A DNA stretch of 52,992 bases from Bacteroidota bacterium. GTDB lineage: Bacteria; Bacteroidota; Bacteroidia; Bacteroidales; JAAUTT01. Of the stretch, positions 35,533 through 43,137 are shown one piece after another. The DNA is taken from contig JAIFLU010000267.1 of assembly GCA_020048915.1 (NCBI GenBank), positions 1 through 52,992 on the forward strand. Reading direction: 5' to 3'. The notes under the pieces were generated by a model. That model was not told the DNA's origin and made no database searches. It was given only the letters and a program-made list of their open reading frames with translations. Position 1 is the stretch's first letter; the number at the start of each line of letters is the position of its first letter. The position numbers were made by a program, and so were the translations under genes.

Positions 35533-36369
35533 ATGCAAACAACCGAAAGACTTATCAAAAATGTTGAAGCCAAGTGGCTTGAACAATTACAGGATCAATG
35601 CCGGAAGGTTTTTTTGGGAGTTCACCTCCCTTCGCACGACGAAACCCACCATGCGCGGGTATGGCAGCATGCAAAGACTCTTTTGCTGGAGTTAGCCAAA
35701 AAGAAGATTCTTTTCAATGAAGTTGAAATAGAAAAGCTCCTTATATCGGTATTTTTTCACGATACCGGAATGTCCGAAACACTTCAGAAAGACCATGGGA
35801 AGATCAGCCGTCGCATAGCAAAGGATTTTCTGAAGGATAAAAGTCTTCATGGAATCGAACTGGAAGATATTTTTGAAGCGATTGAGCATCACGACAAAAA
35901 GGATTACAGTGTGGCAAACATGGCTGGGAAGCCTGAATTTACCCTACAATCACTCCTCAATATCAGCGACGATCTGGATGCATTGGGTATCATTGGCTCC
36001 TACCGCTATTCCGAAATTTATTTGCTTCGGCATATTGCGGTTAAAGATATTTCGGATGCTATTCTCGAGAATCTTCAGGGCCGGTTTCAGCATATGAAAA
36101 ATTATCTGGCTTTTTCGCCTCATTACCTGAAATCGCAAAACCAACGGTATATGATTACGCGGGACTTTTTTAAAGATTTAAATTTTCAGTTTAAGCAAAC
36201 CGGTTTAGATCCGGCCGATTATACCGGACCGCTTGGCGTGATCAACTTCTTTAAAGAACTAATATTCCGTCAAAAGTTGCATTTGCCCGAAACGTGTAAA
36301 AACGCCCTTCTTATATCAAGCGATTTCTATGTGACCCACTTTTTTGAACGGTTGGAAAAGGAGATTTAA
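35533..36369 (+). CDS. HD-domain (metal-dependent phosphohydrolase) protein
   Basis: 278 residues. The HD superfamily pattern is present as His at ETHHARVWQHAK, the HD pair in VFFHDTGMSE, a later His pair in EAIEHHDKKD and Asp in ISDDLDALG. This order (H...HD...H...D) coordinates the two metals. Its substrate is unknown; HD proteins of this size hydrolyse nucleotides, cyclic dinucleotides or other phosphate esters. It lies only 4 nt after pyk, so expression is linked with glycolysis. No other domain is seen. Confidence 0.8.
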   Translation: MQTTERLIKNVEAKWLEQLQDQCRKVFLGVHLPSHDETHHARVWQHAKTLLLELAKKKILFNEVEIEKLLISVFFHDTGMSETLQKDHGKISRRIAKDFLKDKSLHGIELEDIFEAIEHHDKKDYSVANMAGKPEFTLQSLLNISDDLDALGIIGSYRYSEIYLLRHIAVKDISDAILENLQGRFQHMKNYLAFSPHYLKSQNQRYMITRDFFKDLNFQFKQTGLDPADYTGPLGVINFFKELIFRQKLHLPETCKNALLISSDFYVTHFFERLEKEI

Positions 36370-36370
36370 T

Positions 36371-36501
36371 AGTCATAAGAAAGTAGTCGTAAGTCGTAAG
36401 AAAAGTTCAATGCAGGGTAAGGATTACAAAACCGCGCCAGCTTTTAATGTCTTAGTTTTGTCCATATTACTAAAGACTATGGACTATATACTATGGACTG
36501 A
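36371..36501. repeat. Heptad-period intergenic repeats
   Basis: Between the HD gene and the convergent FAH gene. At 36371-36398 there are four heptamers in phase, the last two both AGTCGTA. At 36474-36501 there are four more (AGACTAT, GGACTAT, ATACTAT, GGACTGA). The second block also forms an inverted repeat, GTCCATA (36460-36466) with TATGGAC (36478-36484). The words differ from those in other heptad loci of this window. Confidence 0.75.
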
Positions 36502-36510
36502 AAACTTCAC

Positions 36511-37122
36511 CTACCTCACATAAAAATCGAGCAAACATTCATCCTCAATATACGCCTGGAGGCGGTCGCCAATTTTCACTGGCCCAACACCCGCCGGGGT
36601 GCCGGTAAAAAGTAAATCGCCCATTTTTAGAGTTACGTAGCGCGATACATACGAAACTAATTTATCGAAACTAAAGATCATATCCCTGGTATTACCCTTT
36701 TGAACAGCAATCCCATTAATATCCAAGCGGAAATTGATATTGTTAAAATCAGAAAACTGTTCTTTCGGTAAAAATTTTCCGATAGGGGCTGAATTGTCGA
36801 ATGCCTTGGCTATTTCCCATGGTAATCCTTTATCCTTGCATTTATTTTGCAGGTCGCGCGCTGTAAAGTCAATGCCAATGCCAATTTCGGTATAGTAACG
36901 GTGGGCAAACTGTTCTGAAATATTCTTTCCTACCCGGTTGAGGTGCAATACAATTTCAACCTCGTGATGAATATCCTCTGAAAAATCGGGTAAAAAGAAA
37001 GGTTTGTTATTCTTTACAATGGCAGTATCGGGTTTCATAAAAAAAACCGGGGCCGATGGCAATGGATTATTGAGTTCCTTGGCATGATCGGCATAATTTC
37101 TTCCTATGGCTATTATTTTCAT
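36511..37122 (-). CDS. Fumarylacetoacetate hydrolase (FAH) family protein
   Basis: 203 residues, the size of single-domain FAH proteins. It opens MKIIAIGRNYADHAKELNN, the family start, and shows the metal-binding HHEVEIVLHL (two Glu) and GIDFTARDLQ (Asp), then the KGLPWEIAKAFDNSAPIG segment and the GDLLFTGTPAGVGPV signature. It probably acts on a 2-oxo or 3-oxo dicarboxylate, as an acylpyruvate hydrolase or oxaloacetate tautomerase/decarboxylase. It is cytoplasmic. It is downstream of the exonuclease gene, but the 250-bp gap with repeats suggests its own promoter. Confidence 0.88.
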   Translation of the reverse strand: MKIIAIGRNYADHAKELNNPLPSAPVFFMKPDTAIVKNNKPFFLPDFSEDIHHEVEIVLHLNRVGKNISEQFAHRYYTEIGIGIDFTARDLQNKCKDKGLPWEIAKAFDNSAPIGKFLPKEQFSDFNNINFRLDINGIAVQKGNTRDMIFSFDKLVSYVSRYVTLKMGDLLFTGTPAGVGPVKIGDRLQAYIEDECLLDFYVR

Positions 37123-37156
37123 CTGTCTGTTTTTTGATTATTAAATTTAGGTCAGA

Positions 37157-37213
37157 TGGAACATCCATATAGTCATACCATTGTTTGTTTAGCTAATCTA
37201 AATGGATGTTTCA
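37157..37213. other. Inverted repeat upstream of the FAH gene
   Basis: A 12-bp imperfect inverted repeat (TGGAACATCCAT at 37157-37168, ATGGATGTTTCA at 37202-37213, one mismatch) around a 33-nt spacer. It is 35-90 nt upstream of the FAH start and could be a binding site or a terminator of the exonuclease transcript. No T tract follows, so its role is open. Confidence 0.4.
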
Positions 37214-37333
37214 TGGGAATTAGTGTAAATTAATTCTCTAATAAGAACAATAATTAAAAGTATTTATTTATCAATGCTTATAAGTACATTTCAATTTACT
37301 TAGTCAGAAGTATTGCCTAATCTATGTTTCAGG

Positions 37334-37382
37334 CTTTGAGCCTTCAACTTTGAGCTTAGTACCCCTCAGTTTTCAGCTCTTT
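37334..37382. repeat. Heptad-period repeat at the 3' end of the exonuclease gene
   Basis: Seven in-phase heptamers: CTTTGAG twice (37334-37340, 37348-37354) with CCTTCAA between, then degenerating units. The last units overlap the final codons and stop of the exonuclease gene (stop at 37373-37375, minus strand), so repeat DNA may have altered its C-terminus. Confidence 0.6.
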
Positions 37383-38152
37383 TTCTTCTGGTTAAAACCT
37401 CTGAGTTTAATGGCAGTAAGTACTTTTTTAGTGTATAATGGAAATTCGTTGTTCATCATCCAGCCGTAATAGGCGGGATCTTTGGTAAAGACTTCTTCCA
37501 CTGGCACCCCTTTATATTTTCCAAAGTTAAAAGCTTCCACTCCTTTGTCGTTTAGGATAACTCTTCCTACAAAGTCGACATTGCGTGTCTGAGCCGAAAA
37601 TTCGGACAGTTTATCCACATCGTTATCAAGATTTGTATATCGTTCCAACTGCGATTTCAAAACTTCGTAAGTAGCGCGGGTATCTGCCTCTGATGAGTGA
37701 GCGTTTTCCAGTTCCTTTTCACAGTAGAATTTATACGCTGCTCCAAGTGTGCGCTGTTCCATTTTGTGAAAAATTACCTGAACATCAATAAATTTTCGTT
37801 TTTTGAGGTCAAAATCAATATCCACCCTTAAAAATTCTTCGGCAAGTAGCGGAAGGTCAAATTTATTGGAGTTATAACCTGCAAAGTCCGATCCTTCAAA
37901 GCTGTTTACCAGCTTCTGTGCTATTTCTTTAAAGGTGGGGCAGTCTTTTACATCTTCATCGCTTATACCATGAATGGCAATTGCTTTGGGGTCGATTGGT
38001 ATCGTAGGATTCAGCCGATATGTTTTAGACTCTTCGCGACCATCCGGGAAAATTTTTAAATAGGTAAGTTCTACAATACGATCGCTTACAACATTGAGAC
38101 CGGTGGTTTCGAGATCGAAAAATATCAGTGGATTTTTAAGATTTAAATTCAT
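37373..38152 (-). CDS. DnaQ-like 3'-5' exonuclease
   Basis: 259 residues from the ATG at 38152 (MNLNLKNPLIFFDLETTGLN), a start shared by the Bacteroidota family; a start six codons upstream is possible. The DEDDh motifs are FFDLETTG (Asp13, Glu15), the Asn/Asp of FAGYNSNKFDLPLL, and AHSSEADTRATYE with the final His/Asp. A ~70-residue C-terminal extension contains FNFGKYKGVPVEEVF and ends YYGWMMNNEFPLYTKKVL, a second small domain seen in several Bacteroidota DnaQ proteins. It may act in proofreading or repair beside the sliding clamp. It is 70 nt downstream of dnaN on the same strand, with a hairpin between. Confidence 0.85.
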   Translation of the reverse strand: MNLNLKNPLIFFDLETTGLNVVSDRIVELTYLKIFPDGREESKTYRLNPTIPIDPKAIAIHGISDEDVKDCPTFKEIAQKLVNSFEGSDFAGYNSNKFDLPLLAEEFLRVDIDFDLKKRKFIDVQVIFHKMEQRTLGAAYKFYCEKELENAHSSEADTRATYEVLKSQLERYTNLDNDVDKLSEFSAQTRNVDFVGRVILNDKGVEAFNFGKYKGVPVEEVFTKDPAYYGWMMNNEFPLYTKKVLTAIKLRGFNQKKKS

Positions 38153-38171
38153 AACGGGTATATAAAACAAA

Positions 38172-38196
38172 GAGGATGCCGGTTTAGGACACCCTC
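38172..38196 (-). terminator. Partial terminator between dnaN and the exonuclease
   Basis: On the minus strand a 9-bp stem with two G-U pairs (GAGGGTGTC / GGCATCCTC, 7-nt loop) lies 26 nt after the dnaN stop and is followed by TTTGTTTT. It may reduce read-through into the exonuclease gene. Confidence 0.5.
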
Positions 38197-38222
38197 TTAC
38201 AGTGGTTTTAAAATTTATTCAA

Positions 38223-39353
38223 TTAAACATTGATCATCATTGGCATTAACAGCATCAACACATCTTCCCCTTCGGTTTCGGTGTCGGCAGGTACCATAAT
38301 ACCAGCACGCGATGGATCGGATAATTCAAAAATAACATCACCCGAAGCAAGATTTGATAGGATTTCGATTAGGAACACCGACTTAAAGCCAATTTCCATA
38401 TCGTCGCCATCGTAGTTGCATTTAATGCGCTCGTAAGCAGATATAGAGAAATCGATATCCTGAGCCGATACAGTTAGCTGGTTACCGGTTAACTGAAGTT
38501 TTACCAAATTGCTGGCCTGGTTGGCAAATACCGAAACACGGCGCAGCGAATTGTAGAATTCTAAACGATCAACTCTGAGTTTATTTGGGTTGCCAACAGG
38601 AATTACGGTATTGTAACTTGGGTAATTACCTTCTACCAGACGGCATACCATGGTGTAATTGGTAAGTGTGAAAACTGCATTTTTATCGTCGAATTCTAAC
38701 GAAATATCATTCGATTCTTTCGGTAAGATATTCTTGAGTAAAGAGGCTGGTTTCTTTGGGAGAATAAACGAAGCGTTGGTGCCAGGCTTCACGTCGTTGC
38801 GTTTGTAACGAACCAGCTTATGGGCATCGGATGCAACAAACGTAAGGTTATCGTTTGCCAGTTCAATAAAAATACCATTCATAACCGGGCGAAGTTCATC
38901 GTCGGCAGTGGCGAAAAGCGTTTTATTTATTCCATTAAGTAATACTTCATAGCCAACCCTGATTGCATTTTTGCGATCGGATTTAATGGCTGGAAGCTGC
39001 GGAAAGTCAGAAGCATTCTGGCCAACTACGCTAAACCGTCCATTTTCCGAATTGATTACTACGGAATAAGTTTTAGTATCAATATCAAACGTTAAAGGCT
39101 GGTCGGCAAATTCTTTCAGGGTGTCAAGTAAAATTTTTGCAGGAATGGCAACACTTCCCGATTCGGAGGCATTTTGAAGGCTCATTCGTGTTATTAAAGT
39201 AGATTCCAAATCGGAAGCAGTAATCTCTAATTCACTGGCATCCATTTTGAAAAGAAAATTATCCAGGATTGGTAAAGTGTTTTTATTGCTAATGACTCGG
39301 CTTATTGCCTGCAAATGGCTTAATAAATCGGAACTGGATACAACAAACTTCAT
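38223..39353 (-). CDS. dnaN: DNA polymerase III sliding clamp (beta subunit)
   Basis: 376 residues, normal clamp length. It starts MKFVVSSSDLLSHLQAISRV and contains ASDLESTLITRM, the FVASDAHKLVRYK segment of domain 2 and the closing LSDPSRAGIMVPADTE before a LLMPMMINV end, the typical clamp C-terminus. It forms the dimeric ring that tethers DNA polymerase III. In many phyla dnaN is beside dnaA; here it sits behind gldF, gldG and a DUF4340 gene, a grouping found in other Bacteroidota. Confidence 0.96.
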   Translation of the reverse strand: MKFVVSSSDLLSHLQAISRVISNKNTLPILDNFLFKMDASELEITASDLESTLITRMSLQNASESGSVAIPAKILLDTLKEFADQPLTFDIDTKTYSVVINSENGRFSVVGQNASDFPQLPAIKSDRKNAIRVGYEVLLNGINKTLFATADDELRPVMNGIFIELANDNLTFVASDAHKLVRYKRNDVKPGTNASFILPKKPASLLKNILPKESNDISLEFDDKNAVFTLTNYTMVCRLVEGNYPSYNTVIPVGNPNKLRVDRLEFYNSLRRVSVFANQASNLVKLQLTGNQLTVSAQDIDFSISAYERIKCNYDGDDMEIGFKSVFLIEILSNLASGDVIFELSDPSRAGIMVPADTETEGEDVLMLLMPMMINV

Positions 39354-39462
39354 GTGTCGTTATTTTAAATGGTCAATAATATTGTTATTCAATAACTTGT
39401 ATAAGGAATTTCAGGGTTCAATAATACGAAAAAAAAAGAAGCCGCCGCGTGTTATTCATCCT

Positions 39463-40437
39463 TTATTTTCCCAAAAAATCTTCTTTCACCTTTAACAAAG
39501 GGTCGAAATCGATATATTTCAGAAGCACCGGAATTGTATCCAATCCAATTATTCCAAGTAAATTGTCGGGATTAGTTTTTGGTGCATTTTTAACGTTCGA
39601 AATTATTTGATAAACCTTAATAGTTTCGAGGCTATTGTCGATGTTTTTGACAATTATTTCGGCATACGGAATTTCGTTTTTTATGCTCGAATATTTTATA
39701 TCGTCCGAATAAGTTGCAAAGCGATCGATTTTTAAATTATTGATGCTCATGAGGAATTGGCTGATAGATTCCTTGTCGATGTTTTTCTCAATAGAATCGC
39801 CTTGTTTGAGTTGAAAGGAGCTGTCTTTCCTGGAGATTGAAAAGTTTTTTTCGGGATGTTTGGGGTAGGCCAGGCCAGCCATTAACATATCGGAAATCGG
39901 TGTACGAAAAACCTTGGTATCGCGCCACATCATTTCACTCGTTGGAAAGATAGTGAAAAGCGGTATTTCGTAACCAATCAGGTTCGCAATGTAAGGTTTG
40001 GAGCTGCCCTCCATAATAATCCATGCTTTGGAAGGAGCAGTGTCTATCTCGCAGAAACGGTATTGCACTAAAATTTTATTTTCAGCTTCCACAGTTACCT
40101 GTAGCGATTTTTCGTTAAGCGTTTCAATTGCCTTAGCTGTCATTTCTTTGGGAACTGCCGAAATAACATTGAACTGTTGCAAAAACTGCAATGTAGCATT
40201 TACCAACTGTTTTTTAGCCGGATATTTTTTATTAACAATCCAAATAGAACTGGGTTTACTAAGTTCCATTACTTCACCGTTTTTGATATACCGTATTTTG
40301 GTGATATTGGAAGTGTCGGTAATAGCAAAATTCTTTTCGCTCCCGGTGATGGTGCCGGGCTTATCGTTAAAAACCAATACCAGGACTATGGTGACCAGGA
40401 TTGCTATTATTAAAATGTAATAGGAATATTTCTTCAT
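39463..40437 (-). CDS. DUF4340 family membrane-anchored protein
   Basis: 324 residues from the ATG at 40437 (MKKYSYYILIIAILVTIVLV); a longer frame reaching into gldG is unlikely. One N-terminal helix is followed by a beta-rich DUF4340 domain: ITKIRYIKNGEVMELSKPSS, then WIVNKKYPAKKQLVNATLQF, a region common to DUF4340 proteins. DUF4340 genes are regularly found behind gldG-like genes and are thought to belong to the same ABC complex. Here it begins 7 nt after the gldG stop, which supports that role. Confidence 0.78.
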   Translation of the reverse strand: MKKYSYYILIIAILVTIVLVLVFNDKPGTITGSEKNFAITDTSNITKIRYIKNGEVMELSKPSSIWIVNKKYPAKKQLVNATLQFLQQFNVISAVPKEMTAKAIETLNEKSLQVTVEAENKILVQYRFCEIDTAPSKAWIIMEGSSKPYIANLIGYEIPLFTIFPTSEMMWRDTKVFRTPISDMLMAGLAYPKHPEKNFSISRKDSSFQLKQGDSIEKNIDKESISQFLMSINNLKIDRFATYSDDIKYSSIKNEIPYAEIIVKNIDNSLETIKVYQIISNVKNAPKTNPDNLLGIIGLDTIPVLLKYIDFDPLLKVKEDFLGK

Positions 40438-40444
40438 GGGATAA

Positions 40445-42151
40445 CTATTTATTATATATAAATTTTCTTCGGCGATTGTAATACATTCCAAAAAGTATAA
40501 CTAACAAAGCTGGCAATATAGTATTTGTGAGCTGCCATTTCGTTTTTTCCTGACGAATGCGCTGTTTATCGAGTAACCGTAATTTAAAGTCTTTGCTGCG
40601 TAAAGCCATAAGTCCTGCTTCGTCAGTTAAATACTGAACACTATTTAGAATGAAATCTTTATTTCCAAATGTTTGCCGGGTATATTTGTCATAACCCAGC
40701 GGGCTGCTTTCCGGGCCATTTGCAGTTACACGAACGTCGTTCTGAATCATGTCTCCATCAGCAATTACAATCATTTTAGTTGCCTTGCTTGTTTTTATGG
40801 CTTGGTTGGGATATGCCTCAATAATAGCTTTTGCGCTTCTGTTGCGAAAACCTGAAGGAAATTCACCCTCCAATAAAACGGCAATATCTTTGTTTCCGGA
40901 GGACATATCGTTTCGGGTAGGTTTACGCCGAATTTCTTCCAGGCTAATAAGCGCTGGAACTGTCACTAATCGGGTATTCGGAGATGTTTTTAGTAGTGAG
41001 GTTTTTATAATTTTTCCGTTGTTGCCAACCGTATCGATGTTGCTTGGGAACTTTGTCAACACCATATTCAAACTTCTCGAAACAGGATGTTCCACCAGTG
41101 GGGAAATTATTGGGTAATAAACCCAGGGCATTGGAGTCCATTTGGCTTGTGTTCCTATAACAGCGGTGTTAACAGGGACAACATTGCATTGAATATCCTG
41201 AACAATGGAAGGATTGATACGCACACCGTAAGTAAATAAGAGATCGTCCAGATTAAGGTCATTCACAAACGCAAAGCTGGAGCCAATTGCAAGGCTGTCG
41301 GGATTAACATTCACCTGGTCGATGAGCCAAAGAACTTTTCCTCCATTCATAATATACTGGTCAAGCACAAGCTTGTCGGCCTCGTTAAAAGGTTTGGTAG
41401 GCCGCGCTATAACTATTGCTTTATATGCATCGAGGCAATGTGGGATTCCGTTTATGGCGCCCCGGTCTACCTGAAAAGAATTCGCCAGTTCCTTGGTAAT
41501 ATCTTCTACCTGATAGCTATCCAATTCGCCATGCCCCTCGATAAAGGCTATTTTGTCGAATTGGCGGGCTGTTAAATTATAGATAGGTTTTATGAGCTCG
41601 TATTCCAGCGTTTGAATGGAATTGTTCAGGTTTTCTTCAGCCGATATTCCTACATTGTTCTTCAACAGGTTTACAGGAAGTTCAATTCCGTTATAACTAA
41701 TTATTGCGCACGGGAAAAGGAGCTTTTCACTATTTCCTCCTTCTTCATCACGAATCATAATATTAGTGGGCCTTAAACCTTTGTTATATAAATCGGCAAA
41801 TAGCTGATTTCTGATTTTAGTATCGGGGTTTTCGGCAGGATTGATAAATTCGTATTGAATGTTTGTCACAGCATACACCCTGAATTCGTCGAGTGTTTCT
41901 TTAATCGAATTGCGAAATTTCCGAAATCCTGCTGGCAGGTCTCCTTCCAGATAGACTTTTATAAATATTTCATCGGGGAGTTTACGGAGAACAGTTTTAG
42001 TTTCGGTAGAAATGGTAAATCGCTTTTCAGTTGTAAGGTCGACACGAAAATAAGCCTTCGAGCCAACAATCCATAAAAGGATAATAATAGAAAGCGTTAA
42101 AACGATTTCTATTACCAGGTGTTTGTGAAATTTTTTTCTTATATCTTTCAT
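40445..42151 (-). CDS. gldG: Gliding-motility-associated ABC transporter substrate-binding protein GldG
   Basis: 568 residues. An N-terminal membrane helix (about 14-32) is followed by FRVDLTTEKRFTISTETKTV, the GldG/ABC_transp_aux opening. Then come VYLEGDLPAGFRKF and, in the middle, the TAxxR-like KIAFIEGHGELDSYQVEDIT. A C-terminal membrane helix (WQLTNTILPALLVILFGMYY) anchors the end. GldG works with GldF and GldA in an ABC complex; it is needed for gliding in Flavobacterium, but it also occurs in non-gliding Bacteroidales. It follows gldF by 25 nt. The GldA ATPase is not next to it. Confidence 0.9.
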   Translation of the reverse strand: MKDIRKKFHKHLVIEIVLTLSIIILLWIVGSKAYFRVDLTTEKRFTISTETKTVLRKLPDEIFIKVYLEGDLPAGFRKFRNSIKETLDEFRVYAVTNIQYEFINPAENPDTKIRNQLFADLYNKGLRPTNIMIRDEEGGNSEKLLFPCAIISYNGIELPVNLLKNNVGISAEENLNNSIQTLEYELIKPIYNLTARQFDKIAFIEGHGELDSYQVEDITKELANSFQVDRGAINGIPHCLDAYKAIVIARPTKPFNEADKLVLDQYIMNGGKVLWLIDQVNVNPDSLAIGSSFAFVNDLNLDDLLFTYGVRINPSIVQDIQCNVVPVNTAVIGTQAKWTPMPWVYYPIISPLVEHPVSRSLNMVLTKFPSNIDTVGNNGKIIKTSLLKTSPNTRLVTVPALISLEEIRRKPTRNDMSSGNKDIAVLLEGEFPSGFRNRSAKAIIEAYPNQAIKTSKATKMIVIADGDMIQNDVRVTANGPESSPLGYDKYTRQTFGNKDFILNSVQYLTDEAGLMALRSKDFKLRLLDKQRIRQEKTKWQLTNTILPALLVILFGMYYNRRRKFIYNK

Positions 42152-42176
42152 TTAAAATAGGTACAAAACTAAACGT

Positions 42177-42908
42177 TTACCATTGATGGGCCTGCACCCG
42201 GATTTTTGTAAACAATAAGAATATGGCAGTCATTCCCAGGTAATATATTAAATCGCGCGAATCGACCACCCCACGGCTTATCGATTTGTAATGTTCGTTT
42301 ATTCCAAGGTTTAAAACAAATGTATCAATCTTATTAAAAAATTCAAGTTGGGCCAGCGAATCAAAGCCAATGTAAAGTACAAAGCAGGCAATAACCGCTA
42401 TAACAAAAGCAACCACCTGGTTTTGGGTAATAGAGGATGCGAATATTCCTACTGCGGCATAAATTGCAGCCAGCAGGAATAAGCCGATAAATGCGCCCCA
42501 AATTGCGCCTTTATCTAAATTTCCCGGAGGATTCCCTAAAGCAGATATGCTAAAGTAAAATATTAAGCATGGAATCAGGGAGAGGATAACAAGACTGAGT
42601 GCCCCAAAATACTTTGCCAATACAATTTCTAAGGGTGTTAGCGGTTTGGTAAGCAAAAACTCCATCGTCCCCGACTTTTTTTCTTCAGCAAACGACCGCA
42701 TGGTAATAGAAGGAATAAGAAAAAGAAAAACCCACGGAGCCATCATAAAAAAGGTGTCAAGGGTAGCATATCCGGTTTCCAATACATTGGTCTCTCCCGG
42801 AAAAACCCACATAAACAATCCGTTAGCTATCAGAAATACTATAATTACCAGATAGCCTGTGAGGGACGAAAAAAAAGAAGTGATTTCTTTCTTTAAAAGA
42901 TAGAGCAT
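42177..42908 (-). CDS. gldF: Gliding-motility-associated ABC transporter permease GldF
   Basis: 243 residues with six membrane helices. Typical ABC-2/GldF features are the start LKKEITSFFSSLTGYLVI, the motif FAEEKKSGTMEFLLTKPLTP and ALSLVILSLIPCL. It is the channel subunit of the GldAFG transporter. On the minus strand a TATTTTTG box (42938-42931) lies 22 nt before the ATG. It is the first gene of gldF-gldG-DUF4340 and maybe dnaN. Confidence 0.9.
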   Translation of the reverse strand: MLYLLKKEITSFFSSLTGYLVIIVFLIANGLFMWVFPGETNVLETGYATLDTFFMMAPWVFLFLIPSITMRSFAEEKKSGTMEFLLTKPLTPLEIVLAKYFGALSLVILSLIPCLIFYFSISALGNPPGNLDKGAIWGAFIGLFLLAAIYAAVGIFASSITQNQVVAFVIAVIACFVLYIGFDSLAQLEFFNKIDTFVLNLGINEHYKSISRGVVDSRDLIYYLGMTAIFLLFTKIRVQAHQW

Positions 42909-42930
42909 TCGTTTAGGTTAATTTGGGAAA

Positions 42931-42938
42931 CAAAAATA
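42931..42938 (-). promoter_or_regulatory. Candidate -7 box for gldF
   Basis: On the minus strand this reads TATTTTTG, matching TAnnTTTG. The distance to the gldF ATG is 22 nt. There is no exact TTTG in the -33 region. Confidence 0.4.
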
Positions 42939-43027
42939 ATAGAAATTATAATTCTACAGTTAAAAGTGGTTGCTATAGAAAATAAACATTTGAAAAAAAG
43001 GATAGAGTGTTCAAAAACTGTTTTATA

Positions 43028-43068
43028 ATAATAGCTGAAGGTAGTTTCAGACTACGCTCAGCTATTAT
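43028..43068. terminator. Strong stem-loop between the thioredoxin-like gene and gldF
   Basis: ATAATAGCTGA (43028-43038) pairs perfectly with TCAGCTATTAT (43058-43068). Inside, GTAGT/ACTAC adds five more pairs around a TTCAG loop. The hairpin lies about 70 nt past the thioredoxin-like gene's stop (minus strand) and is followed by TAAAACAG on that strand. The T content is modest, so its action as terminator is likely but not certain. Confidence 0.55.
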
Positions 43069-43137
43069 ATATTCATCTCCTCAAACAAGATTGTAAAATA
43101 AAGGTGTTTTAAGAAACAGCCTTAGGGCATATCTTAT

